Source: Coxiellaceae bacterium (GTDB taxonomy: Bacteria > Pseudomonadota > Gammaproteobacteria > Coxiellales > Coxiellaceae). From it: a stretch of DNA of 64,000 nucleotides. The stretch spans positions 22,979 to 86,978 of the forward strand of contig JAUXWQ010000012.1 in NCBI GenBank assembly GCA_030680235.1, written 5' to 3'. A model generated the notes under the pieces. It searched no databases and was not told the origin of the DNA. It saw only the letters and a program-made list of their open reading frames with translations. The position numbers were made by a program, and so were the translations under genes. This document shows, piece by piece, positions 35,179 through 46,019 of this stretch (position 1 is its first letter; every line of letters begins with the position of its first letter).

Positions 35179-35382
35179 ATTAATACACCTTTGTTATTAC
35201 TTAATATACTCCCCCAACCTAGAGCCTAAAACAGCACCCATAAATTGAAGTGTATACCGGAGGGATTTTATCATACTTTTTTTTCCGACAGAAATTAGAA
35301 ATCACCTTACACCATCAATAAGTCACTGATTCACTAAAATTAATTCTTTAAAAATCACTATTTCCTCTGTTTCTGGTCATTA

Positions 35383-35477
35383 AAGCAAATCCCGACTTCG
35401 CTGACGCTCTCTTTGAAAAAGGGTTTGCTGCATAAATTCCCCCGACGCTGCGCGTCAACCCCCTTTTTCAAAGGGTG
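35383..35477. repeat. Foldback repeat with CTTTTTCAAAGGG core
   Basis: AGCAAATCCC ... CTCTTTGAAAAAGGGTTTGCT pairs internally, and a second part CCCCCGACGCTGCGCGTCAA with CCCTTTTTCAAAGGG follows. A near copy (CCCCCGGTGCTGCGCACCGA plus CCCCCTTTTTCAAGGGGG) is at 56668-56716. Confidence 0.55.
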
Positions 35478-35507
35478 CCATTCCGCTCATTTTCAAAATA
35501 CATTCAA

Positions 35508-35652
35508 TAGACTTCTTTCCAAACCTTGAGTAACGAGGTGAGTTCGCAGAAAAAATTTTCGAAAAACCGAAGCATACACGTCAGTATGTGAGGATTTTGA
35601 GAAAATTTTTTCGATGAAATCATCCGTTAATCGAGGCTTGGAAAGAAGTCTA
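35508..35652. repeat. Foldback element with 20-bp inverted ends
   Basis: Left end TAGACTTCTTTCCAAACCTT, right end AAGGCTTGG-type GAGGCTTGGAAAGAAGTCTA; inner arms GAAAATTTTTTCGA/TCGAAAATTTT... also pair. 145 bp, no coding capacity. The right end supplies the TAG stop of the GTPase-like gene. A 5-bp AATAG occurs at both edges, a possible short target duplication. Confidence 0.7.
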
Positions 35653-36366
35653 ATAGATCGTTATATCAGCTGTGGGCGTTATATCAGCTGTGGGCGTTAT
35701 GCCCTCCTGCACATTCCGAACAGGCGCAGGCTGAAAAAATGAACCCAAATAGGCTGCAGCACTATAAGTGCTTTCAGAAACAGATCTAACAGCATCAGAA
35801 ATCCGTTCACCCAATGTTTTCACTTCAGGATCTGCATGAAAAACTGGCACACCAGAAATCCTAGCAAATTGATGAAAAATATTTATGCGATAGCTTTTGT
35901 CCAAAACGGAACAATGATCAATAAAAACAAAATCATCCGCGTATTTTTCTTCAAGCGACCTATAAAAATTTTCTGAATTATCTTGTGACTGGGATTTTTG
36001 ATTCACAATTAAACCCAATGGCGGACAATCTTCAGTATAGGCTTGTTTAATTTCATATAAACATACTTCAATCGCACGCAAAGACTTTTCAAAATCGAGA
36101 TTATCGACAACGATAACAATACAATTTTTTTTCTGCCTTAAAACCTCAGCTCTCAGAAAAGAAAATCGATTATCTCCACTAGGATCAAAAAATGTCCCTT
36201 TTACGGTAGATTTTGAGTCTTCGCAAAAATACAGATCTAAACCCGCTGTTAACGCAGGTGCAGCCACGTCATCAAGACCCTTTAAATTACGCAAAAGGGA
36301 TGTCTTTCCAGCACCTGTGGGCCCCAACACCGCCACAGAAAATCTTTTTATAGGCGGTGTTCTCAT
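35650..36366 (-). CDS. Ras/Rab-like small GTPase-type protein
   Basis: 238 residues. A P-loop at GPTGAGKT (15-22), a switch-I type Thr (T40 in APALTAGLDLYF), switch II DPSGDNRFSFLRAEVL (D61-x-x-G64, like the DTAGQERF of Rab/Ras), strand CIVIVVD, then VNQKS (121-125) where NKxD is expected. The fourth motif is therefore degenerate and nucleotide preference uncertain. The tail has a perfect 18-nt tandem repeat encoding TPTADI twice. Such Ras-like folds in Legionellales are often secreted mimics of host GTPases; secretion here is inferred. It ends at the edge of a foldback element. Confidence 0.7.
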   Translation of the reverse strand: MRTPPIKRFSVAVLGPTGAGKTSLLRNLKGLDDVAAPALTAGLDLYFCEDSKSTVKGTFFDPSGDNRFSFLRAEVLRQKKNCIVIVVDNLDFEKSLRAIEVCLYEIKQAYTEDCPPLGLIVNQKSQSQDNSENFYRSLEEKYADDFVFIDHCSVLDKSYRINIFHQFARISGVPVFHADPEVKTLGERISDAVRSVSESTYSAAAYLGSFFQPAPVRNVQEGITPTADITPTADITIY

Positions 36367-36473
36367 GCAAGCCTCCTTAATTCTCGTATAAAAACAGGGA
36401 TCGCAGTTATGTGAGTACTTTGATGTAACTATTTAGCAACTCTACATACAAATCTACCACAACCGCTCAGTTT

Positions 36474-36884
36474 TTAGGGGTTTTTTTGAATTCTTACCGT
36501 CATGCTTTGTGCAGCAACTTTTTCACCTGGCACAATGGTCACGCTATAAGAGGGGCTATGCTGCACATTGCTTGCCTCACCCGTACCAGCAAGTACACTT
36601 AATGTTAATGTTGCAGAACCAACAGAATCATTTGATTTATTATCTAACATAAACTGACAATTCAATACTGATTGCGAGCCAAACGCCGCTGATACCATCC
36701 ACCAAGGAATATTATTCACAGGCGCATCTGGCTTTAATTCATAAGGTAATGCGGTGCCATTACAAAGTACTTTAACGGGTGCATCAAGACCAATACTTTG
36801 TAAACTTAGTCCATCAGCCATTGCGCCCGTTGCCATTAGCGAAAGTGCCGCACCAAAACCCATTGCAAAAATTTTCTTTTTCAT
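36474..36884 (-). CDS. Small exported protein of unknown function
   Basis: 136 residues from the ATG at 36884 (GGGAG upstream); the longer frame overlaps the tspO leader and is rejected. Signal peptide MKKKIFAMGFGAALSLMATG with cleavage after AMA. The mature part has two cysteines (VLCNGTALPY, VLNCQFML), which may form a disulfide, and a beta-rich pattern (SATLTLSVLAG, SYSVTIVPGE). No family recognised. Divergent from tspO. Confidence 0.7.
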   Translation of the reverse strand: MKKKIFAMGFGAALSLMATGAMADGLSLQSIGLDAPVKVLCNGTALPYELKPDAPVNNIPWWMVSAAFGSQSVLNCQFMLDNKSNDSVGSATLTLSVLAGTGEASNVQHSPSYSVTIVPGEKVAAQSMTVRIQKNP

Positions 36885-36994
36885 TACGTTAGTAACTCCC
36901 TTTAACATTAAGAACCCAAAAAATGGTAACGAAATTTCGTTTCTACTACAAGTCGTTGTATTATGAGTACAGCACAATCAACAAGGAGCGTTGT

Positions 36995-37465
36995 ATGATT
37001 AAAAAAACAGTGTGGTTAACTGCTTGGATTTTTGGTTTTCAATTTGTGGCTTACGTCATCCATCAATTTTTTCATTTGCACTTAAGTCCTTGGTATCAAA
37101 ATATTGCAAAATCTCCTTTACACCCCCCTGAAATTATTTTTCCTATCGTTTGGTCAACACTGTATGTAATGATTACGATCGCTGGCTGGTTGTTATGGCA
37201 AGAACGCCGTAAAAATACTGCAAAAACTGCTTTAAAATATTACGCGATACAAATAGCAATGACTTGGGCATGGGCGCCTATTATTTTTGCATTCCATTGG
37301 ACAGGCGTAGGATTTTTTTGGACCCTCGGTATTTTTGTAGCAACCTTTATGACGATTATTACTGCAGCAGAACAATTTGAATTTGCCACTGCATTACTGG
37401 GGCCATCATTATTATGGCTATTATATGTTGCCTATTTGTGTGGCTATTTATGGTTGCAAAATTAA
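36995..37465 (+). CDS. TspO/MBR family protein
   Basis: 156 residues from the ATG at 36995 after AAGGAG. Five membrane helices and the aromatic-rich TspO signature: SPWYQNIAKSPLHPPEIIFP, VWSTLYVMITIAGWLLW, QIAMTWAWAPIIF, LLYVAYLCGYLWLQN. TspO proteins bind porphyrins and sterol-like ligands (the mitochondrial homolog is the cholesterol/benzodiazepine-binding TSPO) and are linked to stress. The presence of a sterol reductase in the same window is suggestive only. Confidence 0.9.
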   Translation: MIKKTVWLTAWIFGFQFVAYVIHQFFHLHLSPWYQNIAKSPLHPPEIIFPIVWSTLYVMITIAGWLLWQERRKNTAKTALKYYAIQIAMTWAWAPIIFAFHWTGVGFFWTLGIFVATFMTIITAAEQFEFATALLGPSLLWLLYVAYLCGYLWLQN

Positions 37466-37515
37466 GAGAACGCTACTGCTCGGTATTCGCATCGCTTATA
37501 ATTTAAGGAAAATGC

Positions 37516-39009
37516 ATGCCTCATTATTTTCTTGCTATTGATCAAGGCACCACCAGCACACGCGCAATGATCTTTGATGAACGCGCAAATGCCTTAGGCT
37601 CACATCAAATTCCTTTCAAACAGCATTTTCCTGACAATGGCTGGGTTGAGCATATGCCAACAGATATCTGGGAAACCACGCTCACTTGCTGTAAAAATGT
37701 GTTACTGAAAACACAACTGACTGCTGAAAAAATCACAGCCATTGGCATTACCAATCAACGCGAAACCACGATAGTCTGGGACAAAAAAACAGGCGAAGCC
37801 ATTTACCCCGCAATTGTTTGGCAAGATCGACGCACGGCAAAACACTGCGCGCAATTATCGCAAGATAATAAAATTGTCGATGCCATTTCTAATAAAACAG
37901 GATTACGCATTGATGCCTATTTTTCTGCCACTAAAATCGCCTGGATTTTAGATCACGTTGAAAATACCGGCATTAAAGCGAGAGATCGGGCGGAAAAAGG
38001 CGAATTAGCCTTTGGCACCATTGATACTTTTTTATTATGGAAATTCACGAATGGGAAAAGTTTTGCAACGGATGCCACCAATGCCTCACGCACCCTACTT
38101 TTTAATATTCATACACAAACGTGGGATGATGAATTACTCGCCATTTTCAACATTCCTAAAAATATCTTACCCACTGTTTTAGACTGCAACGCCCATTTTG
38201 GTGTCACAGAAAAATCGTTATTAGGCGCTGAAATTCCAATAACAGGCATTGCGGGTGATCAACAGGCAGCAAGCATTGGGCAAGCTTGTTTTAATGAAGG
38301 TATGATCAAAAGCACCTACGGTACTGGCTGCTTTGTCATGATAAATACAGGAAAAACAGTCGTAAAGTCTCATTATCAATTATTATCAACCATTGCCTAT
38401 CGCATTAATCATAAAACAACCTATGCCTTAGAAGGCTCTATTTTTTCTGCAGGCGTTGGCATGCAATGGTTAACACAAAATTTAAAGTGCCTTGAAAATG
38501 CGAATGAATCCGAAAAATTAATTGCTGATATACCCGACACACACGGCGTTTATTTTGTGCCTGCTTTTACGGGATTAGGCGCCCCTTATTGGAACCCCGA
38601 TGCACGCGCTGCTATTTTAGGCATCACACGTGAAACGCAAATCCCCCACATTGTCCGCGCTGCCTTAGAAGCCGTCGCGTATCAAACATGCGATTTAATT
38701 GAAGCCATCAAAGAAGATATTTCATTGCCACTTCAAGCCTTACGCGTTGATGGCGGCATGACACATAACGCCTGGCTATTACAATTTTTGGCAGATATGT
38801 TAGCCATGCCCGTTATGCGAAACAGTTGTGTTGAAACCTCGGCACTCGGTGTTGCACTACTCGCAGGTTTAGGGGCAGGTGTTTATAAAAATCTCTCTGA
38901 TATTGAACAGATCGTACAGTCTGAAAAAATTATTTCGCCAAAAATGCATGAAAGTGATCGCAAAAAATATTACGATGGCTGGAAGAAAGCGGTAACAAGA
39001 GTACTCTAA
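37516..39009 (+). CDS. glpK: Glycerol kinase
   Basis: 497 residues, FGGY kinase of normal length. ATP/substrate motifs: [16 protein letters not shown] at the N-terminus, [45 protein letters not shown] and the C-terminal [20 protein letters not shown]. It phosphorylates glycerol to glycerol-3-phosphate. No glpF or glpD is seen nearby; queC begins one base after the stop, so the two genes are co-transcribed. Confidence 0.96.
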   Translation: MPHYFLAIDQGTTSTRAMIFDERANALGSHQIPFKQHFPDNGWVEHMPTDIWETTLTCCKNVLLKTQLTAEKITAIGITNQRETTIVWDKKTGEAIYPAIVWQDRRTAKHCAQLSQDNKIVDAISNKTGLRIDAYFSATKIAWILDHVENTGIKARDRAEKGELAFGTIDTFLLWKFTNGKSFATDATNASRTLLFNIHTQTWDDELLAIFNIPKNILPTVLDCNAHFGVTEKSLLGAEIPITGIAGDQQAASIGQACFNEGMIKSTYGTGCFVMINTGKTVVKSHYQLLSTIAYRINHKTTYALEGSIFSAGVGMQWLTQNLKCLENANESEKLIADIPDTHGVYFVPAFTGLGAPYWNPDARAAILGITRETQIPHIVRAALEAVAYQTCDLIEAIKEDISLPLQALRVDGGMTHNAWLLQFLADMLAMPVMRNSCVETSALGVALLAGLGAGVYKNLSDIEQIVQSEKIISPKMHESDRKKYYDGWKKAVTRVL

Positions 39010-39010
39010 A

Positions 39011-39688
39011 ATGAAAAAAGCAGTTGTCTTATTATCTGGTGGATTAGATTCCACAACCTGTTTGGCCATTGCTAAACACGAAGGCTATGAATGCTATGCC
39101 TTGAGTTTTAATTACGGACAAAAACATACTAGTGAATTAGAAGCTGCTAAAAGAATTGCAAAACAATTTGGCGTTGTGCAGCATGAAATATTTTCATTTT
39201 CAACAGCAGCGCTGAGTCATTCTGCATTAACCGATCAATCAATTGATGTTCCGGATTACCAACCTTCGGATGAGATTCCTGTTACTTATGTTCCTGCGAG
39301 AAATACGGTATTTTTATCATTTGCATTAGGATGGACAGAAGTATTGGAGGCCGATGCCATTTTTATTGGTGTCAATGCGGTTGATTATTCAGGCTATCCA
39401 GATTGCAGGCCTGATTATATTGCTACCTTTCAAACACTTGCTAATTTAGCGACAAAATCAGGCATAAATGGCAAAAAAATCTCGATTGAAACGCCACTAA
39501 TGTATCTTACCAAAACTGACATTATTAAACGGGGGCATGCACTGGGAGTCAATTATTCGCTAACAGTTTCCTGTTATCGCGCCAATGATAAAGGCGAAGC
39601 CTGTGGCGAATGCGATAGTTGCGCATTTCGCAAAAAAGGATTTGCGGATGCAGGGGTTGCTGATCAAACGAAATATAGTCCGTTGTAA
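39011..39688 (+). CDS. queC: 7-cyano-7-deazaguanine synthase QueC
   Basis: 225 residues. PP-loop SGGLDSTTC near the N-terminus, [30 protein letters not shown], and C-terminal zinc site [21 protein letters not shown] (four Cys). It converts carboxy-deazaguanine to preQ0 with ATP and ammonia in the queuosine pathway. The other queuosine genes are not in the window. It occupies the place next to ileS where lspA is often found. Confidence 0.97.
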   Translation: MKKAVVLLSGGLDSTTCLAIAKHEGYECYALSFNYGQKHTSELEAAKRIAKQFGVVQHEIFSFSTAALSHSALTDQSIDVPDYQPSDEIPVTYVPARNTVFLSFALGWTEVLEADAIFIGVNAVDYSGYPDCRPDYIATFQTLANLATKSGINGKKISIETPLMYLTKTDIIKRGHALGVNYSLTVSCYRANDKGEACGECDSCAFRKKGFADAGVADQTKYSPL

Positions 39689-39703
39689 AATCCTCCCGGT
39701 TCG

Positions 39704-42457
39704 CTACGCAATATTCTCAATGCACCGTCCGCAAATCAATGGATGATCCGAATGCTTACCCACATCTTCGCGGTGATGCCAACAACGCGCGCATTTTGTG
39801 TGTGTCGATACAACCACGTCGATTTGAATATCTGCTGGATTATGCGATTTTATAATTTCTAATTTCGATACAATAAATAAAAATTGCAACTCATTTTTCA
39901 GTTGCATTAAGACATCATAATTTTCGCCACCCACATGCAAAACAATTTCTGCATCCAACCCAGAACCAATTTTTCCATCCGCACGATAGGCCTCTAATGA
40001 TTTATTGACATCATTACGAAGATTAATCACAAAATCCCAATCAATAGTCGATTGTTTCAATACAGGAAAATTTGTAAACCATTGCGATAAAAATACAAAT
40101 GGCTCCCGTTTTCCAGGCATCAACTGCCACACTTCATCAGCCGTGAAAGTTGTGATTGGCGCCAACCAACGCACCATCGCCTCGCACAAATAATACAATG
40201 CGGTTTGTGCAGAACGACGCGGCAATCCATTTTTCGCACCTGTATATTGACGGTCCTTAATCACATCCAAATAAAATCCACCTAAATCCACAGAACAAAA
40301 ATTATGAATTAGCTGGTAAATTGCGGGGAATTGATAATGATCGAACGCAGCAATAATATCTGTTTGTAATTGCTGTGTGCGCGAAATTAACCAGGTATCC
40401 AGTGCTAATAATTTTTCACCCGGCACACAATCTGTTTCGGGATTAAAATCAAATAAATTCGACAATAAAAAACGCATCGTATTGCGAATACGACGATAGG
40501 TATCGCTGCAACGCTTTAAAATTTCTTCAGAAACACTCATGTCATCTGTGTGATCAATCGACGTTGCCCACAAACGCAAAACATCCGCACCATAATTTTT
40601 CACAACATCCGCAGGAGACACCGTATTGCCGAGTGATTTCGACATTTTACGACCCTTAGCATCAACCACATAACCATGTGTTACTACAGATTTATAAGGT
40701 GCCGCATCACGCACTGCAATGGCGGTTAATAAAGAAGATTGGAACCAACCCCGATGTTGATCTGATCCTTCTAAATATAAATCCGCAGGTACCGCTAATT
40801 CTTTTCTGGCTGCTAATACAGAAGTATGTGTCACACCCGATTCAAACCAAACATCTAATACATCAGTCACTTTTTCATAGTCGTCTGCATCAGCAATTAA
40901 AGTATGAATATCGCAATCATGCCATGCATCAATACTGTCTTTTTCAATTAATGTTGCGGCTTTTTCCATCACATTAAGAATATCTGGATGCAATTCACCT
41001 GTTTGCTTATGAATTAATAAGGTAATAGGAATACCCCATGCACGCTGACGCGAGATACACCAGTCAGGACGTGATTCCACCATATTGAAAAGCCGTTGTT
41101 CACCCCACGATGGAACCCATTTTACTTTTTTAATCTCTTCTAATGCTAGTGCGCGTAGATTATTTTGATCCATGCTGATAAACCATTGCGGTGTTGCACG
41201 AAAAATCAAGGGTGTTTTATGACGCCAACAATGCGGATAACTATGATTCAATTCTTTAAGATGAAGTAAATGCCCTGTTTCACGCAGTTTTTCAATTACG
41301 GGCTCATTGGCTTTGAACACATGCAGTCCCGCAAAAAAGGGAACATCATCGTTATAACAACTTTTGGAATTCACAGGATTGCGCATGGGCAATTGATATT
41401 TTTGCCCAACAACATAATCATCTTGGCCATGTGCAGGCGCTGTGTGTACGGCACCCGTTCCTGCTTCAGCAGTCACATGATCACCCAAAATAATCGGTAC
41501 TTGGCGATCTAAAAAAGGATGTTGACACAAAATACCTTCTAAATTTTTCCCGAGTGTTTTACTCAGGATTTTATAATCGTGCGTTGCAAAACGGGTCATT
41601 ACCGTGTCAACAAGGGATTCCGCTAGAATAAAGTATTTTTTTTGGTGATTAACCTGTGCTTCAACAAGCGCATAGTCTAATTCAGGATGAAGAGAAATGG
41701 CTTCGTTTGCAGGTAATGTCCAAGGCGTTGTGGTCCAAATAATAACTGTGACTATATCTGTATCTGTGCCTGTGACTCCAAAAAGCGTGAGACACTTTGT
41801 GGACTCTAGCACATCAAATCCAACATCAATCGCTGGCGATTTTTTATCTTGATATTCCACTTCCGCTTCAGCCAATGCAGAACCACACAGCGCACACCAG
41901 TGCACCGGTTTTTGTCCACGCAGCAAATGACCTTTTTCAACCATCTTAGCCAATGCACGCACGGCATTCGCTTCAAACTGCGGCTGCATCGTTAAATAAG
42001 GGTTATGCCAATCACCCAATACACCCAAACGCTCGAAGTCTGCTTTCTGCAGAGCAACTTGCGTCGTTGCATAATCGCGACACGCTTGTCGAAATTCTTT
42101 TGCCGTCAATTTATCACCGGCTTTTCCATGGGTTTTTTCAACGTTTAATTCAATCGGTAAGCCATGACAGTCCCATCCCGGCACATAAGGCGCATCAAAA
42201 CCAGACAATGTTTTGGATTTAACAACGATATCTTTTAAAGTTTTATTGAGTGCAGTACCCATGTGAATATTGGCATTCGCGTATGGCGGGCCGTCATGCA
42301 AAATAAATTTGGGTTTGCCCTGCATGTTCGCACGAATCAATCCGTACAGATTGCTCTTTTGCCAATGCGCCAGCATTTCCGGCTCGCGCTTCGGTAAATC
42401 AGCTTTCATTGGAAAATCGGTTTTTGGAAGATTTAAAGTATTTTTATAGTCAGTCAT
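39704..42457 (-). CDS. ileS: Isoleucyl-tRNA synthetase
   Basis: 917 residues, class I. HIGH-type motif in [22 protein letters not shown] motif [14 protein letters not shown], editing domain [17 protein letters not shown], and the C-terminal zinc fingers ([16 protein letters not shown]). It charges tRNA-Ile and edits valine. In many gammaproteobacteria the order is rpsT-murJ-ribF-ileS-lspA; here ribF and ileS are separated by two small genes and lspA is absent. Confidence 0.97.
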   Translation of the reverse strand: MTDYKNTLNLPKTDFPMKADLPKREPEMLAHWQKSNLYGLIRANMQGKPKFILHDGPPYANANIHMGTALNKTLKDIVVKSKTLSGFDAPYVPGWDCHGLPIELNVEKTHGKAGDKLTAKEFRQACRDYATTQVALQKADFERLGVLGDWHNPYLTMQPQFEANAVRALAKMVEKGHLLRGQKPVHWCALCGSALAEAEVEYQDKKSPAIDVGFDVLESTKCLTLFGVTGTDTDIVTVIIWTTTPWTLPANEAISLHPELDYALVEAQVNHQKKYFILAESLVDTVMTRFATHDYKILSKTLGKNLEGILCQHPFLDRQVPIILGDHVTAEAGTGAVHTAPAHGQDDYVVGQKYQLPMRNPVNSKSCYNDDVPFFAGLHVFKANEPVIEKLRETGHLLHLKELNHSYPHCWRHKTPLIFRATPQWFISMDQNNLRALALEEIKKVKWVPSWGEQRLFNMVESRPDWCISRQRAWGIPITLLIHKQTGELHPDILNVMEKAATLIEKDSIDAWHDCDIHTLIADADDYEKVTDVLDVWFESGVTHTSVLAARKELAVPADLYLEGSDQHRGWFQSSLLTAIAVRDAAPYKSVVTHGYVVDAKGRKMSKSLGNTVSPADVVKNYGADVLRLWATSIDHTDDMSVSEEILKRCSDTYRRIRNTMRFLLSNLFDFNPETDCVPGEKLLALDTWLISRTQQLQTDIIAAFDHYQFPAIYQLIHNFCSVDLGGFYLDVIKDRQYTGAKNGLPRRSAQTALYYLCEAMVRWLAPITTFTADEVWQLMPGKREPFVFLSQWFTNFPVLKQSTIDWDFVINLRNDVNKSLEAYRADGKIGSGLDAEIVLHVGGENYDVLMQLKNELQFLFIVSKLEIIKSHNPADIQIDVVVSTHTKCARCWHHREDVGKHSDHPLICGRCIENIA

Positions 42458-42540
42458 TTTCGCACACGCTTACTTTAGATGGAAAAATCAATTGAACACT
42501 GATTTTCGCATCAAAGCAATTCGCTTAAGAAAAATCTTAA

Positions 42541-43050
42541 TTACATACGCGGCTGTCGTGCAGAACTCGAAGGCCGTGCAGAACCAGAAGGTGGTTTCGG
42601 TGACTGAAACAATGGCAACTGACTACCTCTTGCCAATGGAGAACCGGGCTTTTTAGGAGAACGCACCTCCACAGCATCAAAACCTAACACTCTACCCTGC
42701 CTTAAAAGTAGCGCTGCTTGTTCTTTTAATTTTGCTTTTAACGCGGCATTTTCCCGCTCTAATGCTGCATTTTTTTGACTCAGTAATTCTGCTTTTTCAT
42801 TAAATTGACGTATTATTGCTTTTCCAAGATCACGTTGATTCTCCAAAGCAGTTTTCAAAGTGTTAACGTTTGCTTGTAGGCCTATATTTTGCTCTTCTAA
42901 AATGTGTACACGACGGAGCGTCTGTATATCCATATGGACAGGTGTTTTACGACGTATTTTGACTGGCATCGACTCAAGAACATCATCTTGAAATGTAACT
43001 GCTAACCTTGGAAACATCCCTTTCTCTGGTGTTAAATTCTCTCTAGACAT
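42541..43050 (-). CDS. Coiled-coil protein of unknown function
   Basis: 169 residues. A long heptad-rich coiled coil from about residue 45 to 118 (LEEQNIGLQANVNTLKTALE, ERENAALKAKLKEQAALLLR) is followed by a proline/serine/basic tail (SPKPPSGSARPSSSARQPRM). No signal peptide, no known domain. Coiled coils with disordered tails are frequent among Legionellales type IV substrates, but there is no direct evidence of secretion. It lies between ileS and ribF, interrupting the usual gene order. Confidence 0.6.
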   Translation of the reverse strand: MSRENLTPEKGMFPRLAVTFQDDVLESMPVKIRRKTPVHMDIQTLRRVHILEEQNIGLQANVNTLKTALENQRDLGKAIIRQFNEKAELLSQKNAALERENAALKAKLKEQAALLLRQGRVLGFDAVEVRSPKKPGSPLARGSQLPLFQSPKPPSGSARPSSSARQPRM

Positions 43051-43204
43051 TTTTTATACCCCGCTAAACTCATAAGATAGCGAGACTGTACAAATATTTT
43101 ACAGGTAATGCAATGATCGAAACGACCATTTAACGGATTTGCGTTATCAAACGAATTATTTAACAATGTATTAATGAAAATAAACGACAACTAGCTGGCA
43201 ACAC

Positions 43205-43468
43205 ATGAGAAAAACACTTCGAAAAAACCGCACGCTCCTTATTTTTATTGCTATTTTATTGTCATTGCTCATTACCCGCACATTATTTTCGGATCATGCC
43301 ACAGGTTTTCAAACGCATAACGCCGTCGCCGCCCCCTACACAAAAGAGGAACAAGAAGCCTTAGCGGCTGAACAAGAACAACAAGATGAGCGCGGTGAAA
43401 ATGGTCCATTAACAGCAAAAATTTCGGCAGTTGAAGCACAGAATAACGTGTTGAATTTGCATAAGTAA
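43205..43468 (+). CDS. Small membrane-anchored protein of unknown function
   Basis: 87 residues: basic start MRKTLRKNRTLLIF then one hydrophobic helix (IAILLSLLITRTLF) and a short acidic, Gln/Glu-rich outside part (KEEQEALAAEQEQQDERGEN). Looks like a bitopic periplasmic-facing protein. No family recognised. Confidence 0.55.
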   Translation: MRKTLRKNRTLLIFIAILLSLLITRTLFSDHATGFQTHNAVAAPYTKEEQEALAAEQEQQDERGENGPLTAKISAVEAQNNVLNLHK

Positions 43469-43499
43469 CTGTGTCTGTGGGTACCCCAGACACAGTTAC
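43465..43499. terminator. Bidirectional hairpin
   Basis: GTAACTGTGTCTG and CAGACACAGTTAC form a near-perfect 35-bp palindrome between two convergent genes; no U-run, so intrinsic termination is likely weak or protein-assisted. Confidence 0.55.
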
Positions 43500-43500
43500 G

Positions 43501-44442
43501 TCACTTCATCACCCTTAAATTTGGAGCGAGCCTAAAATACGCCTGAGCAATCACCACATCCTGCTGCATTTGTACAATCAATGCATCAATTGACTCAAAT
43601 TTTAATTCGTCGCGAATTTTCTGCAAAAATTCTACTGATATTTTTTGACCATAAATCGTTTGATTAAAATTAAATAAAAATACTTCAAGCACAATGGCCT
43701 TACCGTTGAAGGTAGGACGATAACCAATACTCGCAACACCTGGTAAAGGCATCGTCGACAACCCATGTACGCGCACCACAAAAATACCCATTAACGGCAC
43801 CTGCAATCGACGCAAATGAATATTGGCGGTTGGAAAACCCAAGGTGCGACCGATTTGATTGCCGTAAGCCACTCTCCCGGTTAATGAAAATGGTTTACCC
43901 ATCAATTCAGAAACCATTTGAAAATCGCCACGCTTTAAAGCATCACGAATACGCGTACTGCTAATGCGCTCATGTTCAAATAGAGACTGCGTCAATGCTT
44001 CTACTTCAAAACCGTATTTTTTTCCAAGCAATCTTAATAAAGCAATATCGCCCCTTCTTTTCGCACCAAAACGAAAATCATCCCCCACAATAATTTTTTT
44101 TGCCTGCAATTGAGCTACTAAAATATTTTTTACAAAGTCTTCTGCCGATAAGTCAGCAAATGCGTGATTGAATCGCGCCGCATAATAATAATCAATATTA
44201 TAAGCCTCTAAGGCTTTCCATTTTTCTTGAAAACGCATCAAACGCGCTGTTGGATTTTGCGGAGTAAATAATTCAGATGGATTGGGTTGAAAGGTTAATA
44301 ATACGGAAGGCACATTTAATTGTGTTGCAGCTGTTAACAGAGCTTCAATTAATCGTTGATGCCCTTTATGCAAACCGTCAAAATTACCAATCGTCACAAC
44401 AGACTTTTCAAGTGCTTGAGAAACATCACGAATTAATTGCAT
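43501..44442 (-). CDS. ribF: Bifunctional riboflavin kinase / FAD synthetase
   Basis: 313 residues. N-terminal adenylyltransferase half: VVTIGNFDGLHKGHQRLIE (HxGH-like), KIIVGDDFRFGAKRRGDIALL, ISSTRIRDALKRGDF. C-terminal flavokinase half: YGNQIGRTLGFPTANIHL, GVASIGYRPTFNG, EVFLFNFNQTIYGQKI, LRDELKFES-type motif. It makes FMN and FAD. It is 20 bases downstream of murJ in the usual order. Confidence 0.96.
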   Translation of the reverse strand: MQLIRDVSQALEKSVVTIGNFDGLHKGHQRLIEALLTAATQLNVPSVLLTFQPNPSELFTPQNPTARLMRFQEKWKALEAYNIDYYYAARFNHAFADLSAEDFVKNILVAQLQAKKIIVGDDFRFGAKRRGDIALLRLLGKKYGFEVEALTQSLFEHERISSTRIRDALKRGDFQMVSELMGKPFSLTGRVAYGNQIGRTLGFPTANIHLRRLQVPLMGIFVVRVHGLSTMPLPGVASIGYRPTFNGKAIVLEVFLFNFNQTIYGQKISVEFLQKIRDELKFESIDALIVQMQQDVVIAQAYFRLAPNLRVMK

Positions 44443-44462
44443 AAAAACTCATTAAAAATAAA

Positions 44463-46004
44463 TTAACAGGGCGATCTAAAGTGCTTAAAACGAACACCCA
44501 TCATTGCAAGCAAGACAATGTAAGCAGCCACACCACTACCAATAATTAATAACAAATGTGAAATACGTGTCACCGCAGGCCAGTTTAACCAGGGCGTTAA
44601 AGGCCCTGCTAAAAAATAAATAAGGATCGCCATAACACCATTTGCCAATACCAATTGAAAAATCGCTTTTTTCCAACGCGCTACTGCCGGACGATAAATG
44701 CCTCGCTTTGCCAATAAAATCCACAATAAACTTGCATTCACTGCAGATGATAACGATGTTGCCAACGCAAGGCCCGCATGCTTTAGGGGGAAAATAAGGA
44801 TAAAATTAAAAATTAAATTCACAATCATTGAAATTGCTGCTACACGCACAGGTGTCCCAATATTTTGCCTAGAATAAAATGCTGAGGCCAATGTTTTAAT
44901 TAACATAAAAGCCGGCAAACCCACTGCAAATGCGCTTAAACTTTTTGCCGTCATCATGACATCGAAACTATTGAATTTTCCATAATGGATTAAGGTAGAC
45001 AAGATAGGACCAGCTAAAACAAATAAACCCACCGCACAAGGCACACCAATAAATAATGTGCAACGCAATGACCAATCGAGCGTTGCTGAAAATACCACCT
45101 CATCTTTTTGCGCATGATTTTTTGCCAGATACGGCATGATAACCGTTGCTAATGCAACGCCAATAATGCCTAAAGGAAAATAAATGAGTCGGTCAGAATA
45201 ATACAACCAAGAAATACTCCCTTTTGGCAAAAAGGATGCAAACACATTATCAATCAACAAACCAATTTGCGCGACAGACACCCCAAATAGCGCAGGAATC
45301 ATACGCTTCATCACTCGCAAAACACCTTCGTCTTTAAAAGATAATTTGAATCTCGGCGATAAATTAATGCGTTTTAAAAAAGGAATTTGGATGATTAACT
45401 GCAAAAACCCTCCTATTAATACACCAAAACCCAATACCATAATCGGATGTGCGGAGTGCGGCGCCCACAATAGTGCCACACCAATTAAAGCAATATTTAA
45501 TAATATCGGCGTAAAAGCAGGCGCCGCAAAAATACCATAAGTATTTAAAATCGCACCTGCAAAAGCCGTTAGCACAATTAATAATAAATACGGAAACATA
45601 ATACGCAATAGGGTTTTTGCCACATGAAACCGCATAGGATCATGATAAAAACCCGGCGCAAAAATCATAATAATGAGTGGCGATGCAATTTCTGCAATAA
45701 TCACAACCATAGAGACTGCAAAGGCAAGCATGCCTGCAACATGATTCACAAAGTCTTGTGCTTCTTCATGCGTTTTCGCTGCTCGATGTTCCGCTAAAAT
45801 AGGAACAAAGGCTTGAGAGAATGCACCCTCACCAAATAAGCGTCTTAAAAAGTTGGGTAATTTAAACGCAATAACGAATGCATCAAATAAACCACCTGCC
45901 CCAAAGATACTCGCTAAAATAATATCCCGCGTGAACCCTGCAATGCGTGAAAGCAGTGTGAATATTGCAACCGTTGAGGTAGATTTAACCAATTTTTGAG
46001 ACAT
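44463..46004 (-). CDS. murJ: Lipid II flippase MurJ
   Basis: 513 residues, 14 membrane helices, MOP superfamily. MurJ marks: STVAIFTLLSRIAGFTRDIILA, GAGGLFDAFVIAFKLPNFLRRLFGEGAFSQAFVPILAE (with essential Arg residues), SRQNIGTPVRVA, and LFNFILIFPL-type repeats. It flips lipid II across the inner membrane for peptidoglycan growth. In the order rpsT / unknown / murJ / ribF. Confidence 0.97.
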   Translation of the reverse strand: MSQKLVKSTSTVAIFTLLSRIAGFTRDIILASIFGAGGLFDAFVIAFKLPNFLRRLFGEGAFSQAFVPILAEHRAAKTHEEAQDFVNHVAGMLAFAVSMVVIIAEIASPLIIMIFAPGFYHDPMRFHVAKTLLRIMFPYLLLIVLTAFAGAILNTYGIFAAPAFTPILLNIALIGVALLWAPHSAHPIMVLGFGVLIGGFLQLIIQIPFLKRINLSPRFKLSFKDEGVLRVMKRMIPALFGVSVAQIGLLIDNVFASFLPKGSISWLYYSDRLIYFPLGIIGVALATVIMPYLAKNHAQKDEVVFSATLDWSLRCTLFIGVPCAVGLFVLAGPILSTLIHYGKFNSFDVMMTAKSLSAFAVGLPAFMLIKTLASAFYSRQNIGTPVRVAAISMIVNLIFNFILIFPLKHAGLALATSLSSAVNASLLWILLAKRGIYRPAVARWKKAIFQLVLANGVMAILIYFLAGPLTPWLNWPAVTRISHLLLIIGSGVAAYIVLLAMMGVRFKHFRSPC

Positions 46005-46019
46005 ATCACGAGGGCCTAT

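Noticed and set aside
36923..36994. Upstream part of the tspO open frame
   Set aside because: It overlaps the divergent exported protein leader; AAGGAG precedes the ATG at 36995 and TspO proteins begin there.
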